A stretch of DNA of 64,000 bases from Sordaria brevicollis (taxonomy: Eukaryota; Ascomycota; Sordariomycetes; Sordariales; Sordariaceae), in assembly GCA_033439795.1 (NCBI GenBank), contig JAUTDP010000005.1, forward strand, positions 2,943,001 through 3,007,000, in the 5' to 3' direction. A program made the position numbers and the translations under genes. Below are positions 12,000 through 23,518 of the stretch, piece after piece. The notes beneath the pieces are model-generated. The model was not told the origin of the DNA and searched no databases. It saw only the letters and a program-made list of their open reading frames with translations. Numbering within the stretch: the stretch's first letter is position 1; each line of letters opens with the position of its first letter.

Positions 12000-12130
12000 G
12001 TATAATCGATAATAATATATTTTAATACCGTATAAAGACCGGTATTTATACTTATTATAATTATAAAGGCTACTTCTCTACCGAATATAAAGGTTATATT
12101 TAATTTAAGAAGGAGGTACCCGAGTATAAA
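12000..12130 (+). pseudogene. gag zinc-knuckle remnant
   Basis: The frame reads like C-x2-C-x4-H-x4-C with RIP replacements (Cys to Tyr, His to Tyr): TGI.TYYNYKGYFSTEYKGY. It follows a gag-like region (about 10.7-12.0 kb) and precedes the protease/RT region. Confidence 0.6.
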
Positions 12131-13979
12131 TTATATAAAGAGAAAGAAAAGGAAAAGAAAGAGAAGAAGGATAAAAAGGAAAAGGAGAAAAATAATAATA
12201 ATAATAGTAATTAATAATAATACCCCGCCTAGGGCTAATATAGATATAATTAATATAATTATTATAATATTAACGTTATAGGTATTTCTATTCCTAATAC
12301 CCCGGTTCTTAATTATTTTATATTATAATAATAATTTATTTACTACCTTACCCCTATATACCTTTATAACTTCGTAAATTCGGTTATAAATAACGAAAAC
12401 GGCTTTATTAACGGTTAAGGAAATATATAGCCTCCTACTTAAATTATAATTAGAGGTTAATATTTATTAAATATAAATAAGGAAGAGGATAATTAAAGAA
12501 TATCCTTATAATTAAATTTAAAATTATTAAAATTAATAAATCTTTTGTAAATAACCGTTATAAATACTTTAATTTATTAAATTTTTCTATCTATTTATTT
12601 TATAAACCGCGTAAAATATATTATATTATATTTATTAATAACGGTTATACTACTTTAGGGTTTATTAACCGTTATTTCGTTTTACGTAATAACTTCTTAA
12701 TTTTTAAATTTTAATTCCCTAAATTCTTATATTTTATTAATAATTAAATAAAAAAGAATATTACGTATTTTAATCGCTTAATTATAAATACCGGCGTATA
12801 TTACGAATTTATCGATCTTTTTATTTACAATTTCGTAGAAGATAACTTTATTATTTTCGGATATTTATAGCTAATTTATTACGCCCTTAGTATCGATTAA
12901 CTTAACGATCGCCTTATTTTTAACTCCGCCTACGAATAATATAATTATTTTCCTTTAAGAATACCCCGCTACTTATATTATATACCGTTATTACGTAAAT
13001 ATAACGTTAATACGCTTTTAATTATTATTCTTAACGATATACCTTCCGTTATTATTTTTAAAAATTCCTTTAAAACGTAATTAATATATTAGAAACCCTT
13101 TATTTTAAATATCCCTAATAAAGGAGAATTTAATACCCCCGCCCTACCGTCGGAAGTTATTCGCTAGATTTCTATTTCCGCGATCGTAAAATACGCCGTT
13201 TATTAACGTTTTAATAAATTTAAATAGAAGGTCGCTAATAGAATAAACGTAGTCTTTATTAATAAGGTTATTAGCGGTTAAATTTTTATACTAATAATTA
13301 TATTATATTATTACCCCCTTCCCCTATTATATATAATCCCCGTACTATATTATTTAATTGGAGGAGTACGTACCTTTTTCTCCGATTATTAAATGCCGGT
13401 TTATTTTTATTATATTTTTAAAGAACCCTTCGATTTAACCAATATTAAGGAATTCCTAATAATTATATTTAATTAATTCGCCGAAAAATATAAATTTTAA
13501 ATTATTTATATAACGAAGGTAAATATAATAAAAGATATTTAATATATAATAGACGAGGATAAAATAATAGAAGAAAAAAGCGCCCTAACCCCGAACGTAA
13601 TTAACGATAATTTTACGGTTAATATAATTAGAGATATTATAAATAGTAAAGTAATTTATTATAAAAAGTTCTTCGGTAATAATTACTATATTTAAATTAA
13701 TATATTCTATAATATTAGAAGTAAAGAAATTATTAAAGCAATTAAAATCTCCGTTTTAATTATATTTATAAACAATACCTCCGATTTTTAAATTTATAAA
13801 GAAATTATTAACCGTTATTTTATTACTAATAGTATTAATATTAATAAAATTACGTCTAAAAATATTATTAAATTCTACGAAAAAGTAAATAAATTTTTAA
13901 AGACCGATATATAAATTTAATAAAAATTACTTTAGTAATATTAATAATAAACGAATAATTTCCATTAGGAAAGTATTAA

Positions 13980-14600
13980 TATATTACCCTTTAATTAATT
14001 TTATAATTTTAAATTCGAATTTAAATTTAGCGCTATATTACCCGCTTTTTATAATTATATTTTTAATTTAGAAGAATTTAACGTTATTAAAAAATAAATC
14101 GACGATAATTTAAAGAAGAAATTTATCCGCCTATTATAATTAGAAATTTCCGCTTTTATATTTTTAATTAAAAAGCCGGGAAGAGGAGTTTACGTTTATA
14201 TTAATTACCGAAGTATTAATAACGTTATTTTTAAATCCCGTTACCCATTCCCGTTTATTAAAAAAATATTCAACGTTATTTATTACATTAAAATTTTTAT
14301 TAAATTAAATATTATTATTACTTTTAATTAAGTCCGTATTAAAGAAGGTTACGAATAATTAATTACGTTTATAATAAAGTTTAGACTATTCGAATTTTTA
14401 ATTATATTTTTTAGCCTTTAAAGCGCTTTCGGCGCTTTTTAAAATTATATTAACGATATTTTATATAATATTTTCGACGTTTATACGATTGTTTATTTCG
14501 ATAATATTTTTATATATTCCGATAATAAAAAAGATTACGAACGGTATATTAATAATATTTTCGAACGCTTAATTAAAATTAATTTGAGCGTAAATATCGA
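13980..14600 (+). pseudogene. reverse transcriptase remnant (Ty3)
   Basis: Recognisable RT blocks: FIRLL..S..F.F.IKKPGRG, YRS.N..I..SRYPFPF, then SAFGAF..YIND and the catalytic block VYFDNIFIYS (near 14489-14520) where Ty3 elements have a Y-x-DD. The second Asp has become Asn, a RIP-type change. Several stop codons interrupt the frame. Confidence 0.9.
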
Positions 14601-14899
14601 TAAATATAAATTCTATACGAAATATATAAAATATTTCGGCCCAATTATTATATTAAGTAGTATCGAAATAGATTTAAATAAAGTTAAAATTATATTCGAT
14701 TAAGCGCCCCTTTAATTTAAAAAATCGTTTTAATAATTCTTCGGCTTCGCGAATTTCTATTAGCGTTTTATTGAAGTATTTTCGATAATAATATTTTTAT
14801 TATACGAATTAACGAAAAAAGATATATTATAATTATAGTCCAACTATTATTAATCCGCTTTTAATATATTAAAAAAGGCCTTTATAACCGGACCCGTTT

Positions 14900-15300
14900 T
14901 AAAAATTTACAATTAAATTAAGAAAATTATAATCGAAATAAATATATTTAATTAGGTAATAAAGGGTATATTTTTATAATATAGTAACGATAGAATTTTA
15001 TACCTAATTACGTACTTTTTAATAAAATATATAATTTAAGAATATAATTATAACGTTTATAATAAAGAATTTTTAATTATTATTAAAATATTAGAAGAGT
15101 AATAACCTAAATTTGAAGGAATATAATAATTATTCAATATTTTAACGGATTATAAAAATTTAAAGACTTTTATAATTAATAAGTAATTTATATAACGGTA
15201 TATACGCTAATTATAATTCTTATTACATTTTAACTTTTAAATTTAATATACCCCGGGATTGAAGAATTTGCGCCCCGATACCTTTAATAGGAAGCTTAAT
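14900..15300 (+). pseudogene. RNase H remnant (Ty3)
   Basis: Frame with NKEFLIIIKILEE.., LTDYKNLKTF and GLKNLRPDTFNRK, equivalent to the RNase H end of gypsy Pol (TDHKNL; GKxNxxPDALSR). Confidence 0.8.
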
Positions 15301-15599
15301 AATATCCCCGCGGGTATAAAAGACGAACGTTTCGCCGCTTATTAGCGTACCCTTTTTTAATTTTTATAATTCGTAGACGGTTACTTCGACGAAAAAGATT
15401 TAACTTTTTATTATTCCTTTTCCTTAATAAGTAATTACGAGGATAAATTAATCGATAATATTATTTTAAATAGTTACGAAAATTCTATATTCCTTTAAAA
15501 AGCGGTCTCCGCTTTAAATAACTTAAATAACCGTAATTAATTAATTTCAATTCGTAAAATCCTTTATAAAATTTTTAACGAATATTAAATTACTTTTAA

Positions 15600-16420
15600 C
15601 GGTATTATTAAATAGCGCGACCGTATAATTATCGACCTTTATAATAAAGAATTCTAATTTTAATTAATTAATTATTAATATAATTCATTTAGCGCGGGCT
15701 ATTCTAATCGTAACGTTACGTACGAGCTTTTATCCCGAGAATTTTATTAAAAGGGTATAATTAACGACGGACGTATATTTTATAAAATTTACTTACTTTA
15801 TATAAAGATTAAATTCTTTAAATGTAATTTTACCGATTTCTTTAAAACCTTACCCGTTACGCCAATTCCTTAGATTTATATTTCCGTCGATTATATTACT
15901 CCGTTCTCCAGTAATTTCCACTTTAATTAAGAATTTAAATATATTTACGTTATTATTAACTAGTTAATAAAAATACGGTACTTTATACTAATAATTATAT
16001 TATTAGTAGAAGAATTAATCGAATATTTTATCGATTACGTTTATTACCTTTATAACTTTTTAAATTCTATCTTTTCGGATAGAAATATTTAATTCGTATT
16101 ACGATTTTAATCCTCCTTATATTAATATTTAAATATTACGCGCATTTTAACCTCCGCTTTTTATTTTTAAACGAATATTTAAATTAAATATATTAACGTA
16201 AAGATAGAATAATACCTCCGATTATATATTAATTAAATATAAACCGATTAGGTTAAATAATTTCCCTTTGTAAAATTCGTTAGTAATAACGTAATATCCT
16301 CGTTAATAGGCTTATTACTTTTTTTCGTTAATTACGGTTATTACTCTTATATAGGCACCGAATTTCGTAATCCTTTACCGCTAATATTATTACCCGTATA
16401 ATTAAAGGAATATTATAAAA
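15600..16420 (+). pseudogene. integrase remnant (Ty3)
   Basis: Contains LPVTPIP.IYISVDYI (PW..ISVDF block), FSDRNI.FV (SDRG block with Gly lost), ITR.LTSAF, INVKIE.YLR.YIN and FPFVKFVSNN..SS..GLLLFF.NYGY, the standard order of a gypsy integrase core. Confidence 0.88.
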
Positions 16421-16829
16421 TTAACGAATTCGCCGACCGCTTCTACAAAATTTAGGACTTTATAATTTAATAAATTAAATATAATTAAAATTAGTATAAG
16501 GAAAACGTTAATAAAAAACGGATTAATTTAATAAAATATAAGGAAGGGGATACCGTCTTATTTAATACGTCCAATTTAATTAACGGTCGTTTATATATTA
16601 AATTTTCTCCCCGTTAAAAAGGATTATTTAAAATTTTAAAAACGGATTTATATACCGTTAAACTACGGCTACTTAATAATATAAAATATTCGTTAATTTT
16701 CTATATTTCGATAATTTAACATTAAACCGGTTAAAGTCTCCCTAATTAAATTATTAATTCTAATATTTATATTAACGAAGGTAGAATTATAATCCGTACC
16801 GACGATTATAAAGAATATATTAAATAGGG

Positions 16830-17010
16830 ATTTAATAAATTACTAAATATTAAATAAAAAGGAAAAAACCGTTATTAATATTATTTAATTAAATAGAAGG
16901 GCGATTACGACTTTATTTAGGAAAAGGTTGATAACGTTATTAATTATAAAGTACGCCTTTAAGAGTTTTATTATAATTACCCCGATAAATTAATACCGCC
17001 CTGCGTTAAA
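16830..17010 (+). pseudogene. integrase C-terminal chromodomain remnant
   Basis: Frame reads RYYLIKWKGDYDF..EKVDNV..YK.RL.EFYYNYPDKLIPP, matching the YLVKWKGY...WEP..NL...EFH..P.KP pattern of chromovirus integrase tails. Confidence 0.85.
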
Positions 17011-17350
17011 GAACTTCTCGACCGTTTCGAATAAAAAGGAGAAATCCCGACAATAGACCCCGCTATTCGCAACGAATAGCTTAATATTAATATTAAACCC
17101 CGCGCTTTATGCCGCCGCTCCGCCCGTTTAGTATAACGATTCGTTATTTCTAAAACGGAATTATTATTAACCGAGAAAGAGGTAGAGGAAAGATTTATAG
17201 AAGTAATAACGAAGATTATACGATTTTTAATAAATAAATAATTTAAGATACGGTTAACGTTACGGTTGGAAATATTTAATAAATTAATAAAGGATTCTAA
17301 ATTATAATTATATATATATATAAATTTTTTCAACTTTACGAATTTCTTTT

Positions 17351-17362
17351 GAGGGGGGATAG
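17351..17362 (+). other. polypurine tract
   Basis: GAGGGGGGATAG immediately upstream of the 3' LTR, the plus-strand priming site of an LTR retrotransposon. Confidence 0.85.
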
Positions 17363-17648
17363 TATTATAGGATTATACCTATATTATACCCGGTATACGT
17401 ACTAACTATTTATATAGGTATTTAAATCCCTAACGATTATTCTCGACTATAGTACGTATATTATAGCTCGATATAATCTAAATCTAATCACCTATAATTA
17501 TATACAATATTACGTAGGTGCATACGGACTAGGGTATAGGCTCGCGCCCATATATCTAGTCCTCCGCATACACTTCTCCCTTCCCTTCCTTCGTATAATA
17601 ATATATATCTCATTATATACCTAACGGTGCTAACGCTGTCCCTTAATA
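17363..17648 (+). repeat. 3' LTR of chromovirus
   Basis: 286 bp, begins TATTATAGGAT (from TGTCACAGGAT by C-to-T/G-to-A changes). More mutated in its inner than its outer part, the mirror image of the 5' LTR. Confidence 0.93.
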
Positions 17649-17699
17649 TAAATTTAGAAAAATAAGGAATTATAAATATAATTGTAAATAGATAGGGGT

Positions 17700-19420
17700 A
17701 GTTATTATATTAGAGGAATTTAATTGGCGGTAAATTTATAGATTAAATATAAATTTTTAGTACTAGATATATAACCACACTATTTCATTATATAATTCCG
17801 CCTACCTATGATATTGTAAGGGTACTAAAGAAGTGTTTAATATAGTAGCTAATTTATTTTACTAGCCGGGTATTAAATTATAGGATATTCTAATTATTAT
17901 TTATTATAAATTTAGGATAACGGTATATACGTGGAAGGACGTTAATAATTAGTACTATATTATTAAAAAACGGTAGTAGCGTTAATAATACGAAGCCGCC
18001 GCTACTTTAATTAAAATACTTAATAGTATTGAATATCCCTATATTATTAAATAGTATAAGGATAACCCGTATTATCTTTTTAATATTATATAAATTTAGG
18101 AATATAATATATAATAATAGCGGAAATAGTTAAAGTATATAGGTGTAGATAATACGTATAAAATTAATTAGTATAATTTATTTCTTCCCTTCCCTATATA
18201 ATAAAATATATTAATATTATTTAAATATAATTACCCGTTTACTATCTTTATAAGTATAATAAATATTAATTCTATTTATTCTATTACGTTTGGTTTAATT
18301 AATAACGAGCGAATTAAAGGTTTTATATAATTAGTAAGCGCGTTCGAGAAGTTATGCCTCCGTATAAAAGTTATTAAATTAAAGGTTATCCTTATGGACT
18401 TTAATAAATAATTGAAGTAAATTTGAATAAATAAATACTTTAATATTTAATAATAGATTTGCGTATTTTATATTAACCGTAACGTTCTTCTTTAAATAAA
18501 GAAGAAATAAAAGCGGGACGAAGGTAATAGCTCTAATTTTAATAAAGAGGATAATTAACCGGTTACTTTTAATAAATTTAATAAGGAAATTATACAAAAT
18601 GCGGACTTAATAAATATAATAAATTAAAAAGTTATTTATTATACGTATAAAGGTATTTTTAAACTTTAGAAATTTATAATTTTTATTCTTAATAAGCCAA
18701 TTTTCGTTAAACGTTAGAGTAGAATAATTAGCGAATTTTTTAATTAACCTAAAATCTTAATATATTTTAATAATACTTATATACTATACCGGTATTAATA
18801 AATATATTACTATACTTCGTAATATTATAATTTTGGTATATCGGTTACCTTATCGAACGAATTGACTAATTACCGCGTTAAAGGGTATTTAATCAATAGG
18901 TAAAGCAATATATTTAATTTATATAATACTATTTATATTATAGTTAAAAGGGAATAATAATAATAATTTAAGGCTATTATTAATTAGGATATTAAAATCC
19001 GCGGTGAATTTACCGGGCTAGGGATGGAGGCGTTAAAGGATTTACTTTAATATATTATATATTATAATTTCGAATTCGTTCGTAAATAATTACGTATTAT
19101 ATAATTTAGCCTACTTTCTAATATAGGTATACGATTAATTCGAAACTTAGGGGAATATAATTATACTATATAAAAGTAGTATAATATCCCCTATTATTAT
19201 ACAATTTTAAAGAAATTCTAAAATAAGTAATAATTTAATCGTTAGGATATTTATTACCGCTATTACACTAAAGTACTATTAAGCGATTATAATCCTTATT
19301 CCCGTATTAAAGACCTTAAAATTATTAAAAAGATTAAAGGGCGGCCGAAGAATAATAAGGTCCAATTACTTAAAGATTAATAACTTTCTAAATTAATCGT
19401 TAAAGCGGGGGTAAATAAGA
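17700..19420 (+). pseudogene. MULE transposase remnant
   Basis: Stop-riddled plus-strand frame. Near 18140-18180 it reads like VDNTYKIN.YNLF (first Asp of the DDE triad in an xDxTYxTN context). Near 18360-18500 it reads KVI.LKVILMDFNK.LK..., equivalent to the second-Asp block (..TDxDxALxxA) followed by Q.ICVFHIN.N. Near 18990-19200 it reads GLGMEALKDLL and NLGEYNYTI...NIPYYYTI, which is the decayed SWIM-type zinc finger, followed by a KGRPKN AT-hook-like motif and a Lys-rich stretch. This is the standard layout of fungal MULE transposases. Confidence 0.82.
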
Positions 19421-20507
19421 AGGGTAATAAAAAGAAGGGGGGTAAATAAAAAGGGGGTAAAAAGAAAGGAAGGAAGAAAAAAGGGGGGAAGAATAATTAA
19501 ATATTAAAATTATTATTACGGCGGTAATTATTATAATTTAAAAAGGTTAATAAAATTAATATTAAGGATGAGGTTAGTACGGATTTTACCGACGATAATA
19601 AAATAATAGCTTTTAAAATCGAAATTAATATATAATTAGAGGATAATTCTTTCGAATTAAATTTAAAATTCGTCGAATTTACTATAAAAATAATAGAGAA
19701 AGATAGAATTAAATAAATTATTTAATTAATCGCTAAATAGGCTACAATACTCCCTTCGAATAACCCTTTTACTCTTTTAAATTATAATAAATAATAATAA
19801 TTTATTTATGAAAAACGGGCTATTAAGGTTAATTCGTCTATATTAATTCTAATAATAATAAGGAGCGGGAAGGTTGTAAAATTAACGAAAAAAGTAATAG
19901 GGAATTAAATACGTAGGGTATATAATAATATTATATTAAGGATTACAATTTTTTATTTTAATAAAAATTAATAAAAAAAAGAGGTTCCTCTATTTTAATT
20001 ATATACCCCGCCTAAATCCTTTATACTTTAAACCTTTTAGCGAAACGTTAATAGGAAATAAAGGATAACGCGTTATTTATTACGGTATATATCCCCTTTT
20101 ACCCTCGCCTATTACTTATTACTTTTAAGCCTATTATTTATAATATATTTTAAATTTATAATTAATAAAAATAATAAAAAATAGTTATATTTAATATAGA
20201 TAGGATTCGAATAAAAGGTCTTTATAAATCTATAATATTAATAGCGGCTATTATTCGTTAATAACAAACCGCTATACTATAAGCGTCTTTATAATACCCT
20301 TTTCGAGGTTGGTAATAATTGAGGTGAGATTTAGTATTTATAAGAGCGTTTAAAGCGTTTAGGGGAAATTGGGCGTATTTTGGCGTTATTTTTAATAATA
20401 ATAAAATAATATAGTTGTAATATAGTTTACGTTCGATGTGGTTGTGATACGGTTTGCGTTTTTAATACTAAGAAATTATTACTATTTATTTGGACTATGG
20501 GTATTTA

Positions 20508-20618
20508 GGGTTAGGGATTTGTGTGGTATTGCCCGTGGAGTTAAGCCCTCTCTGGTCGACTATACGGGTAGTGATACTGCCCGCGGAGAAAAACGACACT
20601 GCCCGCCGAGTCCGTCCC
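20508..20618 (-). repeat. right TIR of the MULE
   Basis: Inverse of 9183-9293, ending TCCGTCCC; followed by the target duplication CTCTTGTG. Confidence 0.9.
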
Positions 20619-20626
20619 CTCTTGTG

Positions 20627-21774
20627 CAGGGAGTGTATCCAGACAGATAGGTCGAAACTTTAGACAGTTAGCAGCGTCTGCGACCCCCCGGCCGGCGGTC
20701 AACAGAATCAGTATATAGGATTTCCGTATGGAAACGGCCAAGTCCTCGACGACGGTTACGCACACCAGTAGTCCGTCACAGTGACTTCGAATCAAGACTT
20801 CTCCTATGTAGCTCTTCAACTAACAACGGTGAGCGGCGGTGCGTCTGTGTGATAGGCCTTCGTATCAAAGGCTCTTCCACAGAGGGGAAAAAGTGGTCTT
20901 GTCGTCGAAAAGAATTGACAGAGGTTGGTAACTCGGATCGTGAAGTGTAGGTAACAACAAATGTAGGTGTACCGGACGATTTACAGAGAAATGAAAGGCA
21001 TGGCTGCGTGGAAAGAGGGAGAAACTCCTTGGCCTGGATTAGGTTAAACGCCTAGCTTCCACGGACTCGGGGGCCGATGATGCTGCATCTCACCTAGTTC
21101 TTTCCATCCCAAATCGCGACGGCCGACTCGTTCCTGCCACAGCGGGAATGTCTTAGCACTACTCCGTGACCAGGCATTCACATCGAGGTAAGGTACGTAT
21201 TTTGATTCTGTTCCCTACTGGAAAAAAGTGTCGTCGGTTCCTGCCCTCGAGTGCACTCCTTCCAGTACCTCCACGCAACACGGTCGCCCTTTCCAGGAAT
21301 AAGTCCTTTTTTGCAGCAGATCTCGCGCAAGGTTATCGTGGAAAGAACTGACAGAAAGGAGCGACATTCTGTACCTTCTTCATCGCAGCGCGATAACTTC
21401 TCTCTTCTCAGAATATCATCGTCTCGCTACACCGACGGATAATCTCCTTCCCTTCGCAGGAGCAAAGGTCACGCACATTACCGGCAAACTGACCCTACCC
21501 TCGCTAAAGCCGAAGTGAGAGTACAGTCTTTACGTCGTCATCAGCGTCAAGCACGCCTTTGAGAATCCGGCTGCTCGTCTGCTGCTCCTTTTTGAGGAGA
21601 AGGTCGAGAAGCTGCAAAAGCCCACGCCGTTGGAGGACACCCAACCCCTGCCGACTCACCTGAGCGACTCATTACCCTACTGGATGCTGGTTAGCAACTT
21701 CCGCTTCCAAGGAAATTGCCAAAGTAACAACGACAAGTGCTTCCCGCCAGTTGCGTGCAACATTGAACCAAAAG
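20627..21774 (+). other. intergenic, upstream region of gene B
   Basis: No gene recognised. The part from about 21050 aligns with 8170-8590 upstream of the truncated paralogue, so it is likely the promoter and 5' UTR, duplicated along with the gene. Confidence 0.55.
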
Positions 21775-21831
21775 GTAAGGACACTCCATCACACCTGCTG
21801 GACTTTGAGCACTCATTGACTAAAAACGCAG
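21775..21831 (+). other. 5' UTR intron of gene B
   Basis: GTAAGG donor, TTGACTAA branch region and CGCAG acceptor give a 57-nt intron ending 61 nt before the ATG. The donor half is conserved in the truncated paralogue upstream of 8706. Removing it does not put any upstream ATG in frame with the CDS. Confidence 0.6.
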
Positions 21832-21892
21832 CCAAGAGTACCGCAACAACGGCAAGAACGTTTCCTGGTCGTACCAGGATCACCACGCAAAG

Positions 21893-23518
21893 ATGGCTGG
21901 AGGAAGCAGCTACCGGGGCAACTGGGGCTGGAACCAGGAGTTATTTCCCGATGCCATTTGGAACAACTTCCAGCGACCCGTGCGCGATCTACCGACGTAT
22001 CTGAAGCAGCTCGAAGCGGAGATTGCTGCTCTCATTGCCCCCAGAGACGACGCCGCCGCTGAGGTGGACAACGGCGCTGTTATTCATGACCACCAGAGGA
22101 ATCCGGTTTCCGGGTACCCTCGTACTATCAATCCCAGTTTGCTCACTGCAGCCCCTGACAACGGCACCAATCTTCACGACAACTATCCAATCCCCAAGGA
22201 CGACGCTGCCTCCGCCGACGACGGCAGTAACGAGGCGTTGGACAACAACCATCAGGCTCAGACTCCTGGTGCGGGCGACGGCTTTGTTGCGTATGCTCCC
22301 GTCAACACGCCTAGCGTGGTTGCGCACAACACCAGGAATGGTAACAGCAACATGACCAACCTCGCCTATAGTCACAGCCCATTTACTGCCGGAGCGTCCG
22401 CTTCGGCTCCACGTTCCCACCAGGCCATGGCTCCTCAGGAGTTGCCCAAAAAGAGCCATGTCAACGACCAAGTGCCGCTCAACCTTTCATCTGAGATTCA
22501 GGATCACCCCAGTGTCATGGATGAGCTGATGGCCGATATCCCTGACGGAGAGCCCAGCCATGGCGTGAGCACTATCGCCTCACACAATGCCATTGAGGCT
22601 GTCGGCGTGGATTCATCTGGTCACAGCGAGCCTTATGCCCACTCCGGCACGGAGTCGAACAGCCCAGTCGGCGAAGGCCATGACCAGAACATCGACAATC
22701 AGAACAGTAGTACTTTTGCTCCGGTTAGCGCACCCACTGGCGAGCATGACCCCAAAATTGGTGACAACTATCCAACTCACAACGCGGCTCTTGACCCCGA
22801 CGTCGGCGTCTCCGTCGAGATCCCCAACGGGCATCACGCCGCTCATGATGCCAACCAAGAGATGCACAACGACGACCTGACGGCCGCCTTCGACGAGATC
22901 TGCGCCAAACTAGACGCCTTCCATATCGGAGGTCGGCGCGTGCACCACGCTGAGTGGGATCGCAAGCCGCTTGCGTTCTTCCGATGGCCCATTGTGCCAG
23001 TTGACCAGTGTAGCAAGAAGACAAAATTCCTTGGCTTCGAGTTGCATTGCATGTCCCGGGTCTGGCAGCCCGGCGCAACCAAGTGCTTCTGGCACATTAA
23101 CAATAAGATGAGACCGCGAATCATCGAAATTGTTCAGTGGCGCCAGGCGCGCGGCATCTGGTCATGTACCGGATGCTACACTGCCGCAGTGCCAACACAG
23201 GGGTTGTGTGACGACTGTCGTCACAAAGGCGCGGTGATGAGAGAGCGCCGTAGACGCCGCTTAGAGGAAGAGAGAGAGGCGGCGGCTGCCGCTGCGGTTG
23301 CCCAGGCCATCGCTGATCACGAAGCCCAGATGCAGGGTGTGGATGGCCATCCTCTGTTGCAGGCTCAAGACTTCCAATATGACAACATTCCGGTTGACCC
23401 TGCTCAGCAACTTGCCCACTACGGGTACCTCGGCAACCCGCAGCAGAACCAAATGCCTGCCCCTGGTAGCCTCGATGGAGAGGCCCCGGTGTTCCAGGGC
23501 GGTTATGCCTTCCACTAG
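21893..23518 (+). CDS. Cys-module protein B (541 aa)
   Basis: Unrecognised, uninterrupted member of the Cys-module family. Residues 8-50 form a conserved N-terminal block (GNWGW..E.FPD.IW, RDLP.YL.QLEAEI) shared with the truncated copy at 8706. A long Asn/Asp/His/Ser-rich, probably disordered region follows. The Cys module is at residues 373-442: C373-x12-C386-x3-V-W391-Q-P-G-A-x2-C-x2-H, then C425-x2-C-x10-C439-x2-C442 in the context ARGIWSCTGC..LCDDCRHKG. A basic segment (MRERRRRRLEEERE) with Ala-rich helix and a Gln/Pro-rich tail end the protein. Here the Trp codon is TGG, so this copy needs no recoding. The architecture (acidic/disordered arm, zinc-like module, basic helix) suggests a nuclear nucleic-acid or protein-binding role; that is inference only. 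Confidence 0.82.
   Translation: MAGGSSYRGNWGWNQELFPDAIWNNFQRPVRDLPTYLKQLEAEIAALIAPRDDAAAEVDNGAVIHDHQRNPVSGYPRTINPSLLTAAPDNGTNLHDNYPIPKDDAASADDGSNEALDNNHQAQTPGAGDGFVAYAPVNTPSVVAHNTRNGNSNMTNLAYSHSPFTAGASASAPRSHQAMAPQELPKKSHVNDQVPLNLSSEIQDHPSVMDELMADIPDGEPSHGVSTIASHNAIEAVGVDSSGHSEPYAHSGTESNSPVGEGHDQNIDNQNSSTFAPVSAPTGEHDPKIGDNYPTHNAALDPDVGVSVEIPNGHHAAHDANQEMHNDDLTAAFDEICAKLDAFHIGGRRVHHAEWDRKPLAFFRWPIVPVDQCSKKTKFLGFELHCMSRVWQPGATKCFWHINNKMRPRIIEIVQWRQARGIWSCTGCYTAAVPTQGLCDDCRHKGAVMRERRRRRLEEEREAAAAAAVAQAIADHEAQMQGVDGHPLLQAQDFQYDNIPVDPAQQLAHYGYLGNPQQNQMPAPGSLDGEAPVFQGGYAFH

Larger units (their letters stand above)
9970..17648 (+). mobile_element. Ty3/gypsy chromovirus, complete but RIP-dead
   Basis: Full-length LTR retrotransposon of 7,679 bp inserted in the MULE, with 5-bp duplication TAAAT (9965-9969 and 17649-17653). 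Two 286-bp LTRs flank a gag-pol interior whose order is gag with zinc knuckle, protease, reverse transcriptase, RNase H, integrase and chromodomain, the Ty3/gypsy order. A polypurine tract GAGGGGGGATAG (17351-17362) sits directly before the 3' LTR. All frames are full of stops that fit C-to-T/G-to-A changes at CpA, so no product is expected. The chromodomain places it among the chromoviruses (Tf1/MAGGY-like group). Confidence 0.95.
9183..20618 (+). mobile_element. MULE (Mutator-like) DNA transposon, with nested chromovirus
   Basis: Terminal inverted repeats of about 110 bp begin GGGACGGACTCGGCGGGCAG and end with the inverse at 20618. An 8-bp duplication CTCTTGTG flanks it (9175-9182, 20619-20626). 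Without the nested element it is about 3.75 kb. The transposase remnant on the plus strand has the MULE hallmarks. RIP has destroyed the coding sequence, but the outer ends keep normal composition. Confidence 0.9.
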
